The notes under the pieces: model-generated
The model's database searches: none
What the model was told of the DNA's origin: nothing
Seen by the model: the letters and a program-made list of their open reading frames with translations, nothing else
Part shown: piece after piece, positions 7,811 through 15,883 of the stretch
Layout of the letters: the number at the start of each line of letters is the position of its first letter
Position numbering within the stretch: position 1 is the stretch's first letter
Assembly: GCF_005887615.1 (NCBI RefSeq)
Contig: NZ_VANS01000009.1
Coordinates: 1-54,586, forward strand
DNA from: Sulfitobacter sabulilitoris
GTDB lineage: Bacteria > Pseudomonadota > Alphaproteobacteria > Rhodobacterales > Rhodobacteraceae
Length of the DNA: 54,586 bases
Reading direction: 5' to 3'
Position numbers and translations under genes: made by a program

Positions 7811-9076
7811 ATGACCGGCATCCGCCTGCAGAACCGCATCTTCTTTACGGCCGGCGACGAGTGCATTGACTGGTCCGCGGCCCTGTCCGAGGCCAGTGCC
7901 TGGGCCGGGGCGGCGACACGGTTTGCCGGGCTCAGGGTCGTCTTCGTGGTGCGGGACATGCGCGCGGCACTGGCGGTTGTGGCCTACGGCATGGTCCACG
8001 ACCTGGACTGGGGCGTGATCGAGGCGGCCCGGCTGAGCCCGGAGGTCGAGACACGGTTCGCAGAGGCGGGCGTGACCCTGATCGAGGCCGGCACGGGGGC
8101 CGCGCTGGGTCAACCTGCGCAGCCGGGCGACGTCGTGCCGGGGCGGGTCACGGTGCTGACCTCGGGCACCACCGGTCTGCTCAAGCTGATCCCGCACAGC
8201 AAGGCGACGCTGAACACCTTCGACCGGGTGCAGGGGCTGCCCGCCAACAGCTGGTTCCTGCCCTATCAGATCGGGTCCTATGCCTGGTATCAGATGGTCG
8301 CGCTGGGGGTGTTCGTGCCGGGCCAGGATCTGGTGCCGGGGGATTTCGCCGATCTGGCCCGCAGTTTCGAAACCGCCCTGCGCCGGGGCCGGGTGACGGC
8401 GATTTCCTCGACGCCGACATTCTGGCGCCATGCGCTGATGTCGATCGACCAAGACGTTCTGGCCGCGGCCCCGCTGCGCAACCTGTCGCTGGGCGGAGAA
8501 ATCGTGGATCAGCCGATCCTGGACCGTCTGGCCCAGCTCTACCCGCAGGCCAGGATCCGGCACATCTATGCCTCGTCCGAAGCCGGCGCGGCGATCGTCG
8601 TCAGCGACGGGCGTGCGGGGTTCGACGCCAAGCTGCTGGAACACGATGACCGCACCATCGGGATCAAGGTCGAAGAGGACCGGCTCTATATCCGCTCGCC
8701 TTACGGCAATCACGCGGCATCGGGGGGGTGGATCGACACCGGCGATCTGGTCGAGGCGCGCGACGGGCGGATCCATTTCTGTGGCCGGGCGGGCAACACG
8801 ATGATCAACGTCGGCGGACAAAAGGCCTTTCCGCCGGATATCGAGGCCCATCTGATGGCCCATCCGGAGGTGATCTGGGCACAGGTGACCGCGCGCCGTG
8901 CGCCGATGGTCGGGCACCTGCCGGTGGCCAGCGTCGTGTTGCGCACCACCATGGACGAGGACGCCGCCGAGGCGATGCTGACGCAGCATTGCGAGGGGCG
9001 CCTGGCGGAATACGCCATTCCGCGGATCTGGGATTTCCCGGACCGCATCCCCCTGCGGTCAAGTCTGAAAAGCTGA
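7811..9076 (+). CDS. Short AMP-binding acyl ligase (acyl-AMP/acyl-ACP synthetase)
   Basis: A 421-residue ANL-superfamily enzyme expected to activate a carboxylic acid with ATP and load it on the neighbouring ACP. The phosphate loop LTSGTTGLLKL begins near residue 116; YASSEAGA is the A5-like segment; GWIDTGDL (~306) and GRIHFCGRAGN are the A7/A8 motifs. It is about 100 residues shorter than usual, missing most of the N-terminal subdomain. The protein ends IPLRSSLKS, so the A10 lysine is the penultimate residue and the usual SGKxxR context is degraded. The ATG at 7811 lies four bases after the ACP stop; the frame is open upstream to 7727 but that part overlaps the ACP gene. Substrate cannot be predicted. 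Confidence 0.75.
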   Translation: MTGIRLQNRIFFTAGDECIDWSAALSEASAWAGAATRFAGLRVVFVVRDMRAALAVVAYGMVHDLDWGVIEAARLSPEVETRFAEAGVTLIEAGTGAALGQPAQPGDVVPGRVTVLTSGTTGLLKLIPHSKATLNTFDRVQGLPANSWFLPYQIGSYAWYQMVALGVFVPGQDLVPGDFADLARSFETALRRGRVTAISSTPTFWRHALMSIDQDVLAAAPLRNLSLGGEIVDQPILDRLAQLYPQARIRHIYASSEAGAAIVVSDGRAGFDAKLLEHDDRTIGIKVEEDRLYIRSPYGNHAASGGWIDTGDLVEARDGRIHFCGRAGNTMINVGGQKAFPPDIEAHLMAHPEVIWAQVTARRAPMVGHLPVASVVLRTTMDEDAAEAMLTQHCEGRLAEYAIPRIWDFPDRIPLRSSLKS

Positions 9077-9088
9077 AAGGTCAAGCTC

Positions 9089-9820
9089 ATGCATACCACC
9101 AACCAATCCATTATCGTCTCCGGCGGGTCGCGCGGGCTGGGGCTGCACCTGACCGAACGGCTGCTGGAGGCGGGCAACAAGGTCGCCACCTTCGCCCGCA
9201 GTCATACCGAGGCCATGGACCGGCTTGCCGGAACATACGGCGATGCGTTCTATTTCACGCCACTGGACGCGGTGGATGCACCGGGCGTGGCCGCCTTCGT
9301 GGCCGAGGTCGCCGACCGTTTCGGGGCGGTGGACAGCGTGGTCAACAATGCCGCCATCGGTCAGGATCAGCTGTTGATGCACACCGATCTCGACACCCTG
9401 CGCGGCATCGTGGATGTCAATGTCATCGGCCCGACCCTGCTGACCCGCGCGGCGATCAAGCACATGATCCTTCAGGGCGGCGGCAACATCTGCAACATCT
9501 CGTCGATCTGCGGGTCGCGCGGCTATGCGGGGTTGTCGATCTACGCGGGTTCCAAGGGGTATCTGGATGCCATGATGCGCGCGTTGGCCCGCGAGGTCGG
9601 CGAGGCGGGTATCTTCGTCAATAGCGTGGCGCCGGGCTTTTTCGAATCCGAGATGTCGTCGGTGCTGCTGCCCGAACAGCTCAACACCATCAAGCGCCGC
9701 ACGCCGTCGGGGTCGTTGTCGAATGACGAGAACATCTTCAAGGTGGTCGATCTGGTGATCTCAGGCACGACGAACATGCAGGGACAGGTGGTATTCGTGG
9801 ATGGCGGCATCACCACCTGA
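9089..9820 (+). CDS. SDR-family oxidoreductase (3-oxoacyl-ACP reductase-like)
   Basis: A 243-residue classical short-chain dehydrogenase. The cofactor loop GGSRGLG is at residues 12-18, NNAAIG is the structural motif, and the catalytic pair is Tyr152 and Lys156 (YAGSK) after an ISSICGSRG serine segment. A C-terminal VVFVDGGITT is typical of FabG-like reductases. In this operon, after an ACP and an acyl ligase, reduction of a 3-ketoacyl-ACP to a 3-hydroxyacyl-ACP is the simplest role, but a sugar keto-reductase is also possible. It begins 12 bases after the ligase stop and overlaps the next gene by 20 bases. Confidence 0.82.
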   Translation: MHTTNQSIIVSGGSRGLGLHLTERLLEAGNKVATFARSHTEAMDRLAGTYGDAFYFTPLDAVDAPGVAAFVAEVADRFGAVDSVVNNAAIGQDQLLMHTDLDTLRGIVDVNVIGPTLLTRAAIKHMILQGGGNICNISSICGSRGYAGLSIYAGSKGYLDAMMRALAREVGEAGIFVNSVAPGFFESEMSSVLLPEQLNTIKRRTPSGSLSNDENIFKVVDLVISGTTNMQGQVVFVDGGITT

Positions 9821-10211
9821 TCCGGTCCGCGCCTTTGGCGGTCGCGTGATCCTCGACGCCGGGCGTGCCGGCCCCGCGTCCCATGACCGGACCGGGCTGC
9901 GCCACGTGTTCGTCCCGTCCCCCGAGGCGGCGGGGTGGCGCTATGCGCTGGATGTGGAACGCAAGGATACGCCGCTGGATCCCGGTCTTTCGGCGGTCCT
10001 GAGCGCGCTGGACCCTTCGGCGGACCCGTTGCTGACCTGGACCCGGATCGAGGTCGCAGCCAAGCTTCTGGATCGGCCCGCCCATCTGCTGTTGCGCCGC
10101 GCGCAGGCGCAGGGCTTGCCCGGTCTTGCCGCCGCCGCGGGGATCGAGGTGGCGGACCCGCCCCATCCGCATCACTGGATCAGCGTGGCCCGGATCCCGG
10201 ACCCGGCGTGA
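9801..10211 (+). CDS. Small protein with 4'-phosphopantetheinyl transferase-like motifs
   Basis: A 136-residue protein that overlaps the SDR gene by 20 bases. It has no obvious full-length family match by eye, but YALDVERKD (Asp51, Glu53) resembles the VGxDIE metal-binding segment of Sfp-type phosphopantetheinyl transferases, and LTWTRIEVAAKL (Trp80, Glu84, Lys88) resembles the WTxKExxxKA segment with the same Trp-Glu-Lys spacing of four. It is much shorter than Sfp (~220 residues), closer to AcpS in size, and the two motifs are only ~30 residues apart. Position directly behind an ACP operon supports a role in activating Ser36 of that ACP. This remains inference. Its stop codon abuts the stop codon of convergent rmlA. 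Confidence 0.45.
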   Translation: MAASPPDPVRAFGGRVILDAGRAGPASHDRTGLRHVFVPSPEAAGWRYALDVERKDTPLDPGLSAVLSALDPSADPLLTWTRIEVAAKLLDRPAHLLLRRAQAQGLPGLAAAAGIEVADPPHPHHWISVARIPDPA

Positions 10212-11117
10212 TCAGTCGCTGAGCAGACCTTTGAGATAGCGGCCGTAATCGTTCTTGGCCATCTGCCCTGCAATCCGGTTCAGATCGGTGCGGTCGATCC
10301 AGCCCTGGTGGAAGGCGATTTCATCCAGGCAGCCGGTTTGCAGACCCTGCCGTTTTTGCAAGGTCCGCACGAAGTTTCCGGCGTCGAGCAGGCTGTCATG
10401 GGTGCCCGTATCCAGCCAGGCGAACCCGCGCCCCATGCGCTGCACATCCAGGCTGCCTTCGTCGAGATACATTTCCAGAAGGCTGGTGATCTCGACCTCG
10501 CCCCGCTCGGAGGGCTTGACCCGGTGCGCCCATTCCGAGGCGCGGGCATCGAGGAAATACAGCCCTGTCACCGCATAGTTGGAGGGGGGCTTGCTGGGCT
10601 TTTCGACGATGCGCGTGACCTGCCCGCTGCTGTCCATCGCCACCACGCCATAGCGTTCGGGATCCGCCACGCGGTAGCCAAAGACGGTGGCGCCATCGGT
10701 CTTTGCGTCCGCATGGGTCAAAAGCTCCGACAGGCCGTGGCCGAAAAAGATGTTGTCGCCCAGGACCATGCAGGACGGCGCCCCGTCAAGAAAATCCTCG
10801 GTCAGGGTATAGGCCTGGGCCAGCCCGCCGGGATGCTCCTGTACGACATAGGTCAGGGCCAGACCCCATTGGCTGCCGTCACCCAGCATGCGGCGGAACT
10901 GATCCTGATCCTGGGGGGTGGTGATGATCGCGATCTCGCGGATGCCGGTCAGCATGAGAACCGACAGCGGATAATAGATCATCGGCTTGTCGTAGATCGG
11001 CATCAGCTGTTTCGACACGCCAATCGTGATCGGATACAGCCGGGTGCCGGACCCGCCGGCTAGAATGATGCCCTTGCGTGCGGTCCGGGCGCGCGCCGTG
11101 GGGGAATGGTCGGTCAT
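10212..11117 (-). CDS. rmlA: Glucose-1-phosphate thymidylyltransferase
   Basis: A 301-residue enzyme making dTDP-glucose from dTTP and glucose-1-phosphate, the first step of dTDP-L-rhamnose synthesis. The N-terminus GIILAGGSGTRLYPIT and the following SKQLMPIYDKPMIYYPLS are diagnostic of RmlA; VLGDNIFFGHGL and a TGLYFLD segment follow. The start ATG at 11117 overlaps the rmlD stop in an ATGA; the frame is open further upstream but that part lies in rmlD. It is the last gene of the kpsE-kpsT-rmlC-rmlB-rmlD-rmlA run. Its TGA stop touches that of the convergent gene at 10211, leaving no room for a terminator. Confidence 0.97.
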   Translation of the reverse strand: MTDHSPTARARTARKGIILAGGSGTRLYPITIGVSKQLMPIYDKPMIYYPLSVLMLTGIREIAIITTPQDQDQFRRMLGDGSQWGLALTYVVQEHPGGLAQAYTLTEDFLDGAPSCMVLGDNIFFGHGLSELLTHADAKTDGATVFGYRVADPERYGVVAMDSSGQVTRIVEKPSKPPSNYAVTGLYFLDARASEWAHRVKPSERGEVEITSLLEMYLDEGSLDVQRMGRGFAWLDTGTHDSLLDAGNFVRTLQKRQGLQTGCLDEIAFHQGWIDRTDLNRIAGQMAKNDYGRYLKGLLSD

Positions 11118-11968
11118 GGAAAAGAGCCTTTCAAGTCTGCCAGCACGGATGCCAGCCGGGTCCGCCAGTCGGGGCGGGAAATGTCGAAAACCTGTTCCAG
11201 GCTTTTGCAGTCCAGCCTCGAATTGGCCGGGCGTTGCGCCTTTTGCGGATAGTCCGCGCCGGGAATCGGGTCCACCGCGCAGTCGAGACCGCTTTGGGCA
11301 AAGATTTCCTGCGCGAAACCGGCCCAGCTGACATCGGGTGCGCCCGACAGATGATAGATGCCCGAAAGGGCCGGCCGGTGGCGCAGCGTCTCGGCCAGCG
11401 TCAGGCAGCAGGCGGCGATATCCGCCGCGGGGGTCGGCCCGCCGATCTGATCGGCGACCACGCTCAGCCGGTCGTGCCGGGCCCCAAGCCGCAACATGGT
11501 CTTCACGAAATTGGTGCCATGGGCCGAAAACACCCACGAGGTGCGCAGGATCGCAAAGGGCCCGCCGGCCTGCGCCACCGCATGTTCACCCCTCTGTTTG
11601 GAGCGGCCATAGGCCCCCAGGGGCGCCACCGGGCTGTCGGGGCGAAAGGGAGCCGTGCCCGTCCCGTCAAACACGTAATCGGTCGAAATCTGGATGAATG
11701 GAATGTCCAGATCGGCACAGGCGCGGGCCATGGCGCCGGGGGCCTCGGCGTTGATCACGGTGGCGGCCGTCTCATTGTCCTCGGCGGCATCGACCGCCGT
11801 CCAGCCCGCGGCATTGATGACGGCGTGCGGGGCATGGTCGCGAATGGCGCGGGCGCAGGCCGCGGGATCGGCAAGATCGGCGGCCTGGCGGTCCAGCGCG
11901 ATGACATCCGCCTGCGATTGCAGCGCCTGCGCGACCTGCCCCGTCTTGCCGAATACCAAAAGGGTCAT
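11114..11968 (-). CDS. rmlD: dTDP-4-dehydrorhamnose reductase
   Basis: A 284-residue SDR-type reductase that performs the last step to dTDP-L-rhamnose. The N-terminus [16 protein letters not shown] carries the GxxGxxG cofactor loop; STDYVFDG and the catalytic YGRSK motif (Tyr, Lys) are present, as is the [18 protein letters not shown] segment typical of RmlD. The ATG at 11968 overlaps the rmlB stop in ATGA. A longer frame to 12025 exists but would lie inside rmlB. Four-base overlaps on both sides indicate tight translational coupling. Confidence 0.96.
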   Translation of the reverse strand: MTLLVFGKTGQVAQALQSQADVIALDRQAADLADPAACARAIRDHAPHAVINAAGWTAVDAAEDNETAATVINAEAPGAMARACADLDIPFIQISTDYVFDGTGTAPFRPDSPVAPLGAYGRSKQRGEHAVAQAGGPFAILRTSWVFSAHGTNFVKTMLRLGARHDRLSVVADQIGGPTPAADIAACCLTLAETLRHRPALSGIYHLSGAPDVSWAGFAQEIFAQSGLDCAVDPIPGADYPQKAQRPANSRLDCKSLEQVFDISRPDWRTRLASVLADLKGSFP

Positions 11969-13005
11969 GCACTCTTGCCCAGGCGCACCCCGACCCCGGC
12001 ACGCTGCTGAAGCGCGCGCCACCACGGCGCGTTGTCCAGATACCAGCGCACCGTCCGCTCCAGCCCCTGTTCCAGGGTGACCGAAGGGCGCCAGCCCAGT
12101 TCGGTGCTGATGCGGGTCGGGTCGATGGCATAGCGCGCATCATGTCCGGGGCGATCGGTCACGAAAGTGATCTGTTCGGCATAGGGCCGGGCGGCCGGGC
12201 GCATCCGGTCGAGCAATCCGCAGATCATGTGCACCAGATCGATGTTGCGCGCCTCGTTCTCGCCGCCGATGTTGTAGCTGCGCCCGGTTTCGCCGCGGGT
12301 CAGAACCGTCAGCAGGGCGTCGGCGTGGTCTTCGACATAAAGCCAGTCGCGGACGTTTTCGCCCTTGCCGTAGACCGGGATCGGCTGGCCCGCCAGCGCG
12401 TTCAGGATCACCACGGGGATCAGCTTTTCGGGAAAGTGATAGGGGCCGTAATTGTTCGAGCAATTGCTCAGCACCACCGGCAGGCCGTAGGTTTCCGCCC
12501 AGGCCCGCACCAGGTGGTCGCTGGCCGCCTTGGAGGCCGAATAGGGACTGTTGGGCGCATAGGGCGTGGTTTCGGTGAACTGCCCGGTCTCGCCCAGCGT
12601 GCCAAAGACCTCGTCCGTCGAGATGTGGTGAAAGCGGAAGCCGTCCGGCTTGCCGCCGGCCGTCCAATAGGCGCGCGCGGCCTCCAGCAGATGAAAGGTG
12701 CCGGTGATGTTGGTGTCGATGAAATCGGAGGGCCCGTCGATGGACCGGTCGACATGGCTTTCGGCGGCCAGATGCATCACCGCGTCGGGGGCATGGGCGG
12801 CAAAGATCCGGTCGAGCGCGGCGCGGTCGCGGATATCGGCATGTTCGAACCGATAGAGCGGGTCTGCCGATACCGACGCCAGATTGTCCAGGCAGGCCGC
12901 ATAGGTCAGGGCATCCAGGTTGACCACATCATGCCCGCGCGCGATGGCCAGGCGGACCACGGCAGAGCCGATGAACCCGGCGCCTCCGGTGACAAGCAGT
13001 TTCAT
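11965..13005 (-). CDS. rmlB: dTDP-glucose 4,6-dehydratase
   Basis: A 346-residue NAD-dependent extended SDR that converts dTDP-glucose to dTDP-4-keto-6-deoxyglucose. [17 protein letters not shown] is the Rossmann loop, [12 protein letters not shown] and [10 protein letters not shown] are characteristic RmlB segments, and Tyr/Lys of YSASK form the catalytic pair. [17 protein letters not shown] and [10 protein letters not shown] are also family hallmarks. It starts three bases after the rmlC stop and overlaps rmlD by four. Full length. Confidence 0.97.
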   Translation of the reverse strand: MKLLVTGGAGFIGSAVVRLAIARGHDVVNLDALTYAACLDNLASVSADPLYRFEHADIRDRAALDRIFAAHAPDAVMHLAAESHVDRSIDGPSDFIDTNITGTFHLLEAARAYWTAGGKPDGFRFHHISTDEVFGTLGETGQFTETTPYAPNSPYSASKAASDHLVRAWAETYGLPVVLSNCSNNYGPYHFPEKLIPVVILNALAGQPIPVYGKGENVRDWLYVEDHADALLTVLTRGETGRSYNIGGENEARNIDLVHMICGLLDRMRPAARPYAEQITFVTDRPGHDARYAIDPTRISTELGWRPSVTLEQGLERTVRWYLDNAPWWRALQQRAGVGVRLGKSA

Positions 13006-13008
13006 GAT

Positions 13009-13572
13009 CTATTCCTTGTAGCGAAAGGGCGATTTGAAATCCGCAAAGCGGGGGGCGTTCCGGTCTTTGGGTGACAGGATCGCGCGGGCGGGGTCAATCC
13101 CCCAATTGATCCCCAGGTCCGGATCGGCAAAGTACACCGAGCCGTCACAGTCGGGCGCATAGACGTCGGAGCATTTGTAGAGCAGTTCGGAATTGGGCCG
13201 CAGGGTGACGAACCCATGCAGGAAGCCCTTGGGAATGAACACCTGGCGGCCGTTTTCGGCAGAGAGCTCGACCCCGGTCCATTTTCCGTAGGTTTCGGAG
13301 CCTTGCCGGATATCGACCACGACATCCAGGACGGCGCCCGCGCCGGCGCGCACAAGCTTGTCCTGCGCGTGGGGCGGCGCCTGATAATGCAGCCCCCGCA
13401 CGACGCCGGCTTCGCGGCTGAGGGAATGATTGTCCTGCACGAAGGCGATGTCGATCCCGATCCCGAGCATCGTGTCGCGGTTCCAGGTCTCGCTGAAAAA
13501 GCCGCGATCGTCGCCGATCCGGCGCGGGGTCAGTATCAAAACACCCGACAGCGATGTCTGCTCTACCTGCAT
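13009..13572 (-). CDS. rmlC: dTDP-4-dehydrorhamnose 3,5-epimerase
   Basis: A 187-residue cupin epimerase acting between RmlB and RmlD. Family segments are DDRGFFSETWN, FVQDNHSLS, RGLHYQAPPHAQDKLVR with the catalytic His, and IPKGFLHGFVTL. The ATG at 13572 is preceded by a GAGGC site and gives the usual N-terminus (MQVEQTSLSGVLILTPRR); an upstream in-frame start at 13608 lacks support. It opens the rml part of the operon, 96 bases after the kpsT stop, so a local promoter in 13573-13668 is possible. Confidence 0.96.
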   Translation of the reverse strand: MQVEQTSLSGVLILTPRRIGDDRGFFSETWNRDTMLGIGIDIAFVQDNHSLSREAGVVRGLHYQAPPHAQDKLVRAGAGAVLDVVVDIRQGSETYGKWTGVELSAENGRQVFIPKGFLHGFVTLRPNSELLYKCSDVYAPDCDGSVYFADPDLGINWGIDPARAILSPKDRNAPRFADFKSPFRYKE

Positions 13573-13668
13573 TCTTATGCCTCGATCGGATAAGGGTTTG
13601 AATACCACCTGTTAGGGGATGGCGGGCGCGATGTCATCGGGCAATAACGGCGGCGCGCGGATCGCCCT

Positions 13669-14325
13669 TCAATCCCGCATGTTGCGCAGGTGATGTTTGA
13701 TCGCATCCTGAATATTGTCATGCACGACCAGGTTGCCGTTTTCCAGCACCATGCCCATCGTGCACAGGTCTTCCATCGTCTGCATGGAATGCGACACGAC
13801 GACGGCCCCGCTTTCGCGCATCCGGCGATGAAAGACCTGGTCGCTCTTGCGCCGGAACGCGGCGTCGCCGACGCTTGTGACCTCATCCACCAGGTAGGTG
13901 TCAAATCGGATGCCCATACTGACCCCGAACGCGAGGCGCGACCGCATCCCCGACGAATAGGTGCGGAACGGCAGGTGGAAATGCGGCCCCAGTTCGGCAA
14001 AATCCTCGACGAAATCAATCAGCGCGTCGGTGTCCACGCCATAGACGCGGGCGATGAACCGGGTGTTCTGCGCGCCCGACAGCTCGCCGTGGAAACTGCC
14101 CGCGAACCCGACCGGCCAGGAAATGGTCCCGTCCGAGATGACCCGCCCCGAGGTCGGATCCATCGTGCCCGCGATCATCTTCAGCAGGGTCGACTTGCCC
14201 GCGCCATTGCGCCCCATCAGCCCCACCGATGTGCCGGTGGGAAAGATCGCGTTCACCTGGTTGGCAACGATGTGGCGCTGTCCATCGATGGTGAAGGCCT
14301 TGGTCAGGTCCTGCAGCTGGATCAT
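13669..14325 (-). CDS. kpsT: Polysaccharide ABC transporter ATP-binding protein
   Basis: A 218-residue ATPase of the KpsT/CtrD group that powers export of lipid-linked polysaccharide with the KpsM permease at 15884. Walker A is GRNGAGKST (residues 38-46), the signature motif SSGMR (124-128) precedes Walker B YLVDE (144-148), and the switch histidine lies in VVVSHS. It lacks the C-terminal sugar-binding domain seen in Wzt, so it belongs to the capsule type. It follows kpsE by four bases. The permease is divergent, not in the same transcript. Confidence 0.92.
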   Translation of the reverse strand: MIQLQDLTKAFTIDGQRHIVANQVNAIFPTGTSVGLMGRNGAGKSTLLKMIAGTMDPTSGRVISDGTISWPVGFAGSFHGELSGAQNTRFIARVYGVDTDALIDFVEDFAELGPHFHLPFRTYSSGMRSRLAFGVSMGIRFDTYLVDEVTSVGDAAFRRKSDQVFHRRMRESGAVVVSHSMQTMEDLCTMGMVLENGNLVVHDNIQDAIKHHLRNMRD

Positions 14326-14329
14326 TCGA

Positions 14330-15766
14330 TTAGCGTCTGTCCCTGATGCTGTAATAGATCAGAACGCCGATCGCCCAGGCCATCAGCAGGAAAAAGCTCG
14401 TGAGCGCCTGCAAGGTCCAGCGCCTGGGAAAATCGGATCGCTCGGCCATGGTCGGCTGGATATGTGCGGCCAGGTAGAGCGATTTACGCTTTGCCTCGGC
14501 CAGAGCCGCGTCATAGCTGACGAGGGCCGCGCGGTAGGTTTCCTCGGCGAACTCGCGATCCACCGTCAGCCGCTCGAACTCCGCCACCAGGGTTGCGTAG
14601 TCCTCTCCGCCGGGTCCTTGTCCGCCGATGCCGAATTTTTCACGTTCGGCGACGATGCGGTTTTCGATCACCTCGATCCGGCGGGTGGCTTTCTGGATTC
14701 GCGGGTCGTCGTCGCGGGCCGAGGTCCTGAGCAGATCAAGCTCGACCAGCGAGTCCGCCAGTTGCGCCTGCAGGTTGTTGAGCACGCCCATCTGCCCCTG
14801 CAGGTCGGCCTGCGGGTCCACGATCTGGGATCTGAGCCGGAAGGCGGTCAGATCGCTCCGGGCCTGCTTCAGCCGTTCCACCGCGTGTTCCAGTTCCAGC
14901 CGGGCATAGCTCGTGGCATCCTCGCGGGCATCGGCGGACAGCGCGTTGATCATGCGCGTGCTCTCTTCCAGGATCTTCGTGGCTATGGCCGTCGCATCGA
15001 CGGGGTCGAAGGCGAGCACCCGAAGGGTCATCAGGCCGGTGCCCGTATCGTAGGTGATCTGAACCTTGCGTTTCCAATGGCGCAACAGATCTTCGATCGT
15101 GCCGCTCGGATCATAGCTGAAGATCGGGTCTTCGGGCCACTCGGCGCCATAGATCCGGCCCAGGTCGAGTTCCCTGTCGATCTCGGCCACCAGCCCCTGG
15201 CTGCGGATGAAGTCATAGAGGACATCCGTGTCCGAACTGCCGCCGCCCGACAGCTTGGTGATTCCGCCCAGAAGATCCAGCGAAGAGGACAGCTCTTCCT
15301 TGCGGATCGAAAAGGCGACCGTCGAGGCGTATTGATCCTTGGCAACCATCCACAGGTAGGCGGCGGCGACCACGATCGGCAGTATGACCAGCGCCACAAA
15401 GGACCACATGATGCCCCGATGCCGCTTCTTGATCGTTGCGGGGCCCGCGACCGGCTGAATCTTGGCGGGTCCGGCTTCGGCTGCGGCGGCGGTCGGCTTC
15501 GGCGCTATGCGCTTCAGGGCGTCGGGGCGCGACTTCCTGGCGGTATAGCCCGGCCGGCTTGGGGACGGGGCCAGGGCTTGGGTCGCGGCGGACCGGCTGC
15601 CGGGATCGGCCGAGGAGGGGGCTGCCTGCGCCTCGGAGGGCGGGGAGGGATCGGATCCGGCACCGGAGTCAGCATCGTGAAGCTCAGCTTCGGGAGACGT
15701 GTCGCCCTTGACCGCGCGAAACGCCGGCGCTTTCGCGTCCCGCTTGCCTCCCTTAGCTGTATCCAT
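14330..15766 (-). CDS. kpsE: Capsule export inner-membrane polysaccharide co-polymerase (KpsE/CtrB-like)
   Basis: A 478-residue protein linking the ABC exporter to the periplasm. It starts with ~110 cytoplasmic residues rich in Pro, Ala and Ser, then a membrane helix (FVALVILPIVVAAAYLWMVA), a periplasmic region with the SSSLDLLGGI segment, a long coiled coil (~residues 270-400) and a C-terminal membrane helix (SFFLLMAWAIGVLIYY) ending in charged residues. This is the PCP-3 layout. The Pro/Ala-rich head makes it ~100 residues longer than E. coli KpsE. The ATG at 15766 is the first sensible start; the open frame continues far upstream by chance. First gene of the minus-strand operon. Confidence 0.88.
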   Translation of the reverse strand: MDTAKGGKRDAKAPAFRAVKGDTSPEAELHDADSGAGSDPSPPSEAQAAPSSADPGSRSAATQALAPSPSRPGYTARKSRPDALKRIAPKPTAAAAEAGPAKIQPVAGPATIKKRHRGIMWSFVALVILPIVVAAAYLWMVAKDQYASTVAFSIRKEELSSSLDLLGGITKLSGGGSSDTDVLYDFIRSQGLVAEIDRELDLGRIYGAEWPEDPIFSYDPSGTIEDLLRHWKRKVQITYDTGTGLMTLRVLAFDPVDATAIATKILEESTRMINALSADAREDATSYARLELEHAVERLKQARSDLTAFRLRSQIVDPQADLQGQMGVLNNLQAQLADSLVELDLLRTSARDDDPRIQKATRRIEVIENRIVAEREKFGIGGQGPGGEDYATLVAEFERLTVDREFAEETYRAALVSYDAALAEAKRKSLYLAAHIQPTMAERSDFPRRWTLQALTSFFLLMAWAIGVLIYYSIRDRR

Positions 15767-15883
15767 GGTCGGTTTCTCAGCCTCAAATTGCGAATTATGA
15801 ATTTTGTCCCGCGGCTGTTTTATTACATAAGAACAGATGATACTTCCAGCGCCTGTTGCCAGCGCCCGTTCCCGGAGAGCCTG
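15767..15883. promoter_or_regulatory. Divergent promoter region between kpsE and kpsM
   Basis: The 117 bases separating the two start codons are markedly AT-rich (for example 15783-15838) within a GC-rich neighbourhood. This is the only gap from which both halves of the exporter can be transcribed, so it probably holds two back-to-back promoters. No operator could be identified with confidence. Confidence 0.5.

Noticed and set aside
14054-15883. Upstream extension of the kpsM frame
   Set aside because: It overlaps kpsT and kpsE on the other strand and shows no permease-like sequence until the ATG at 15884.
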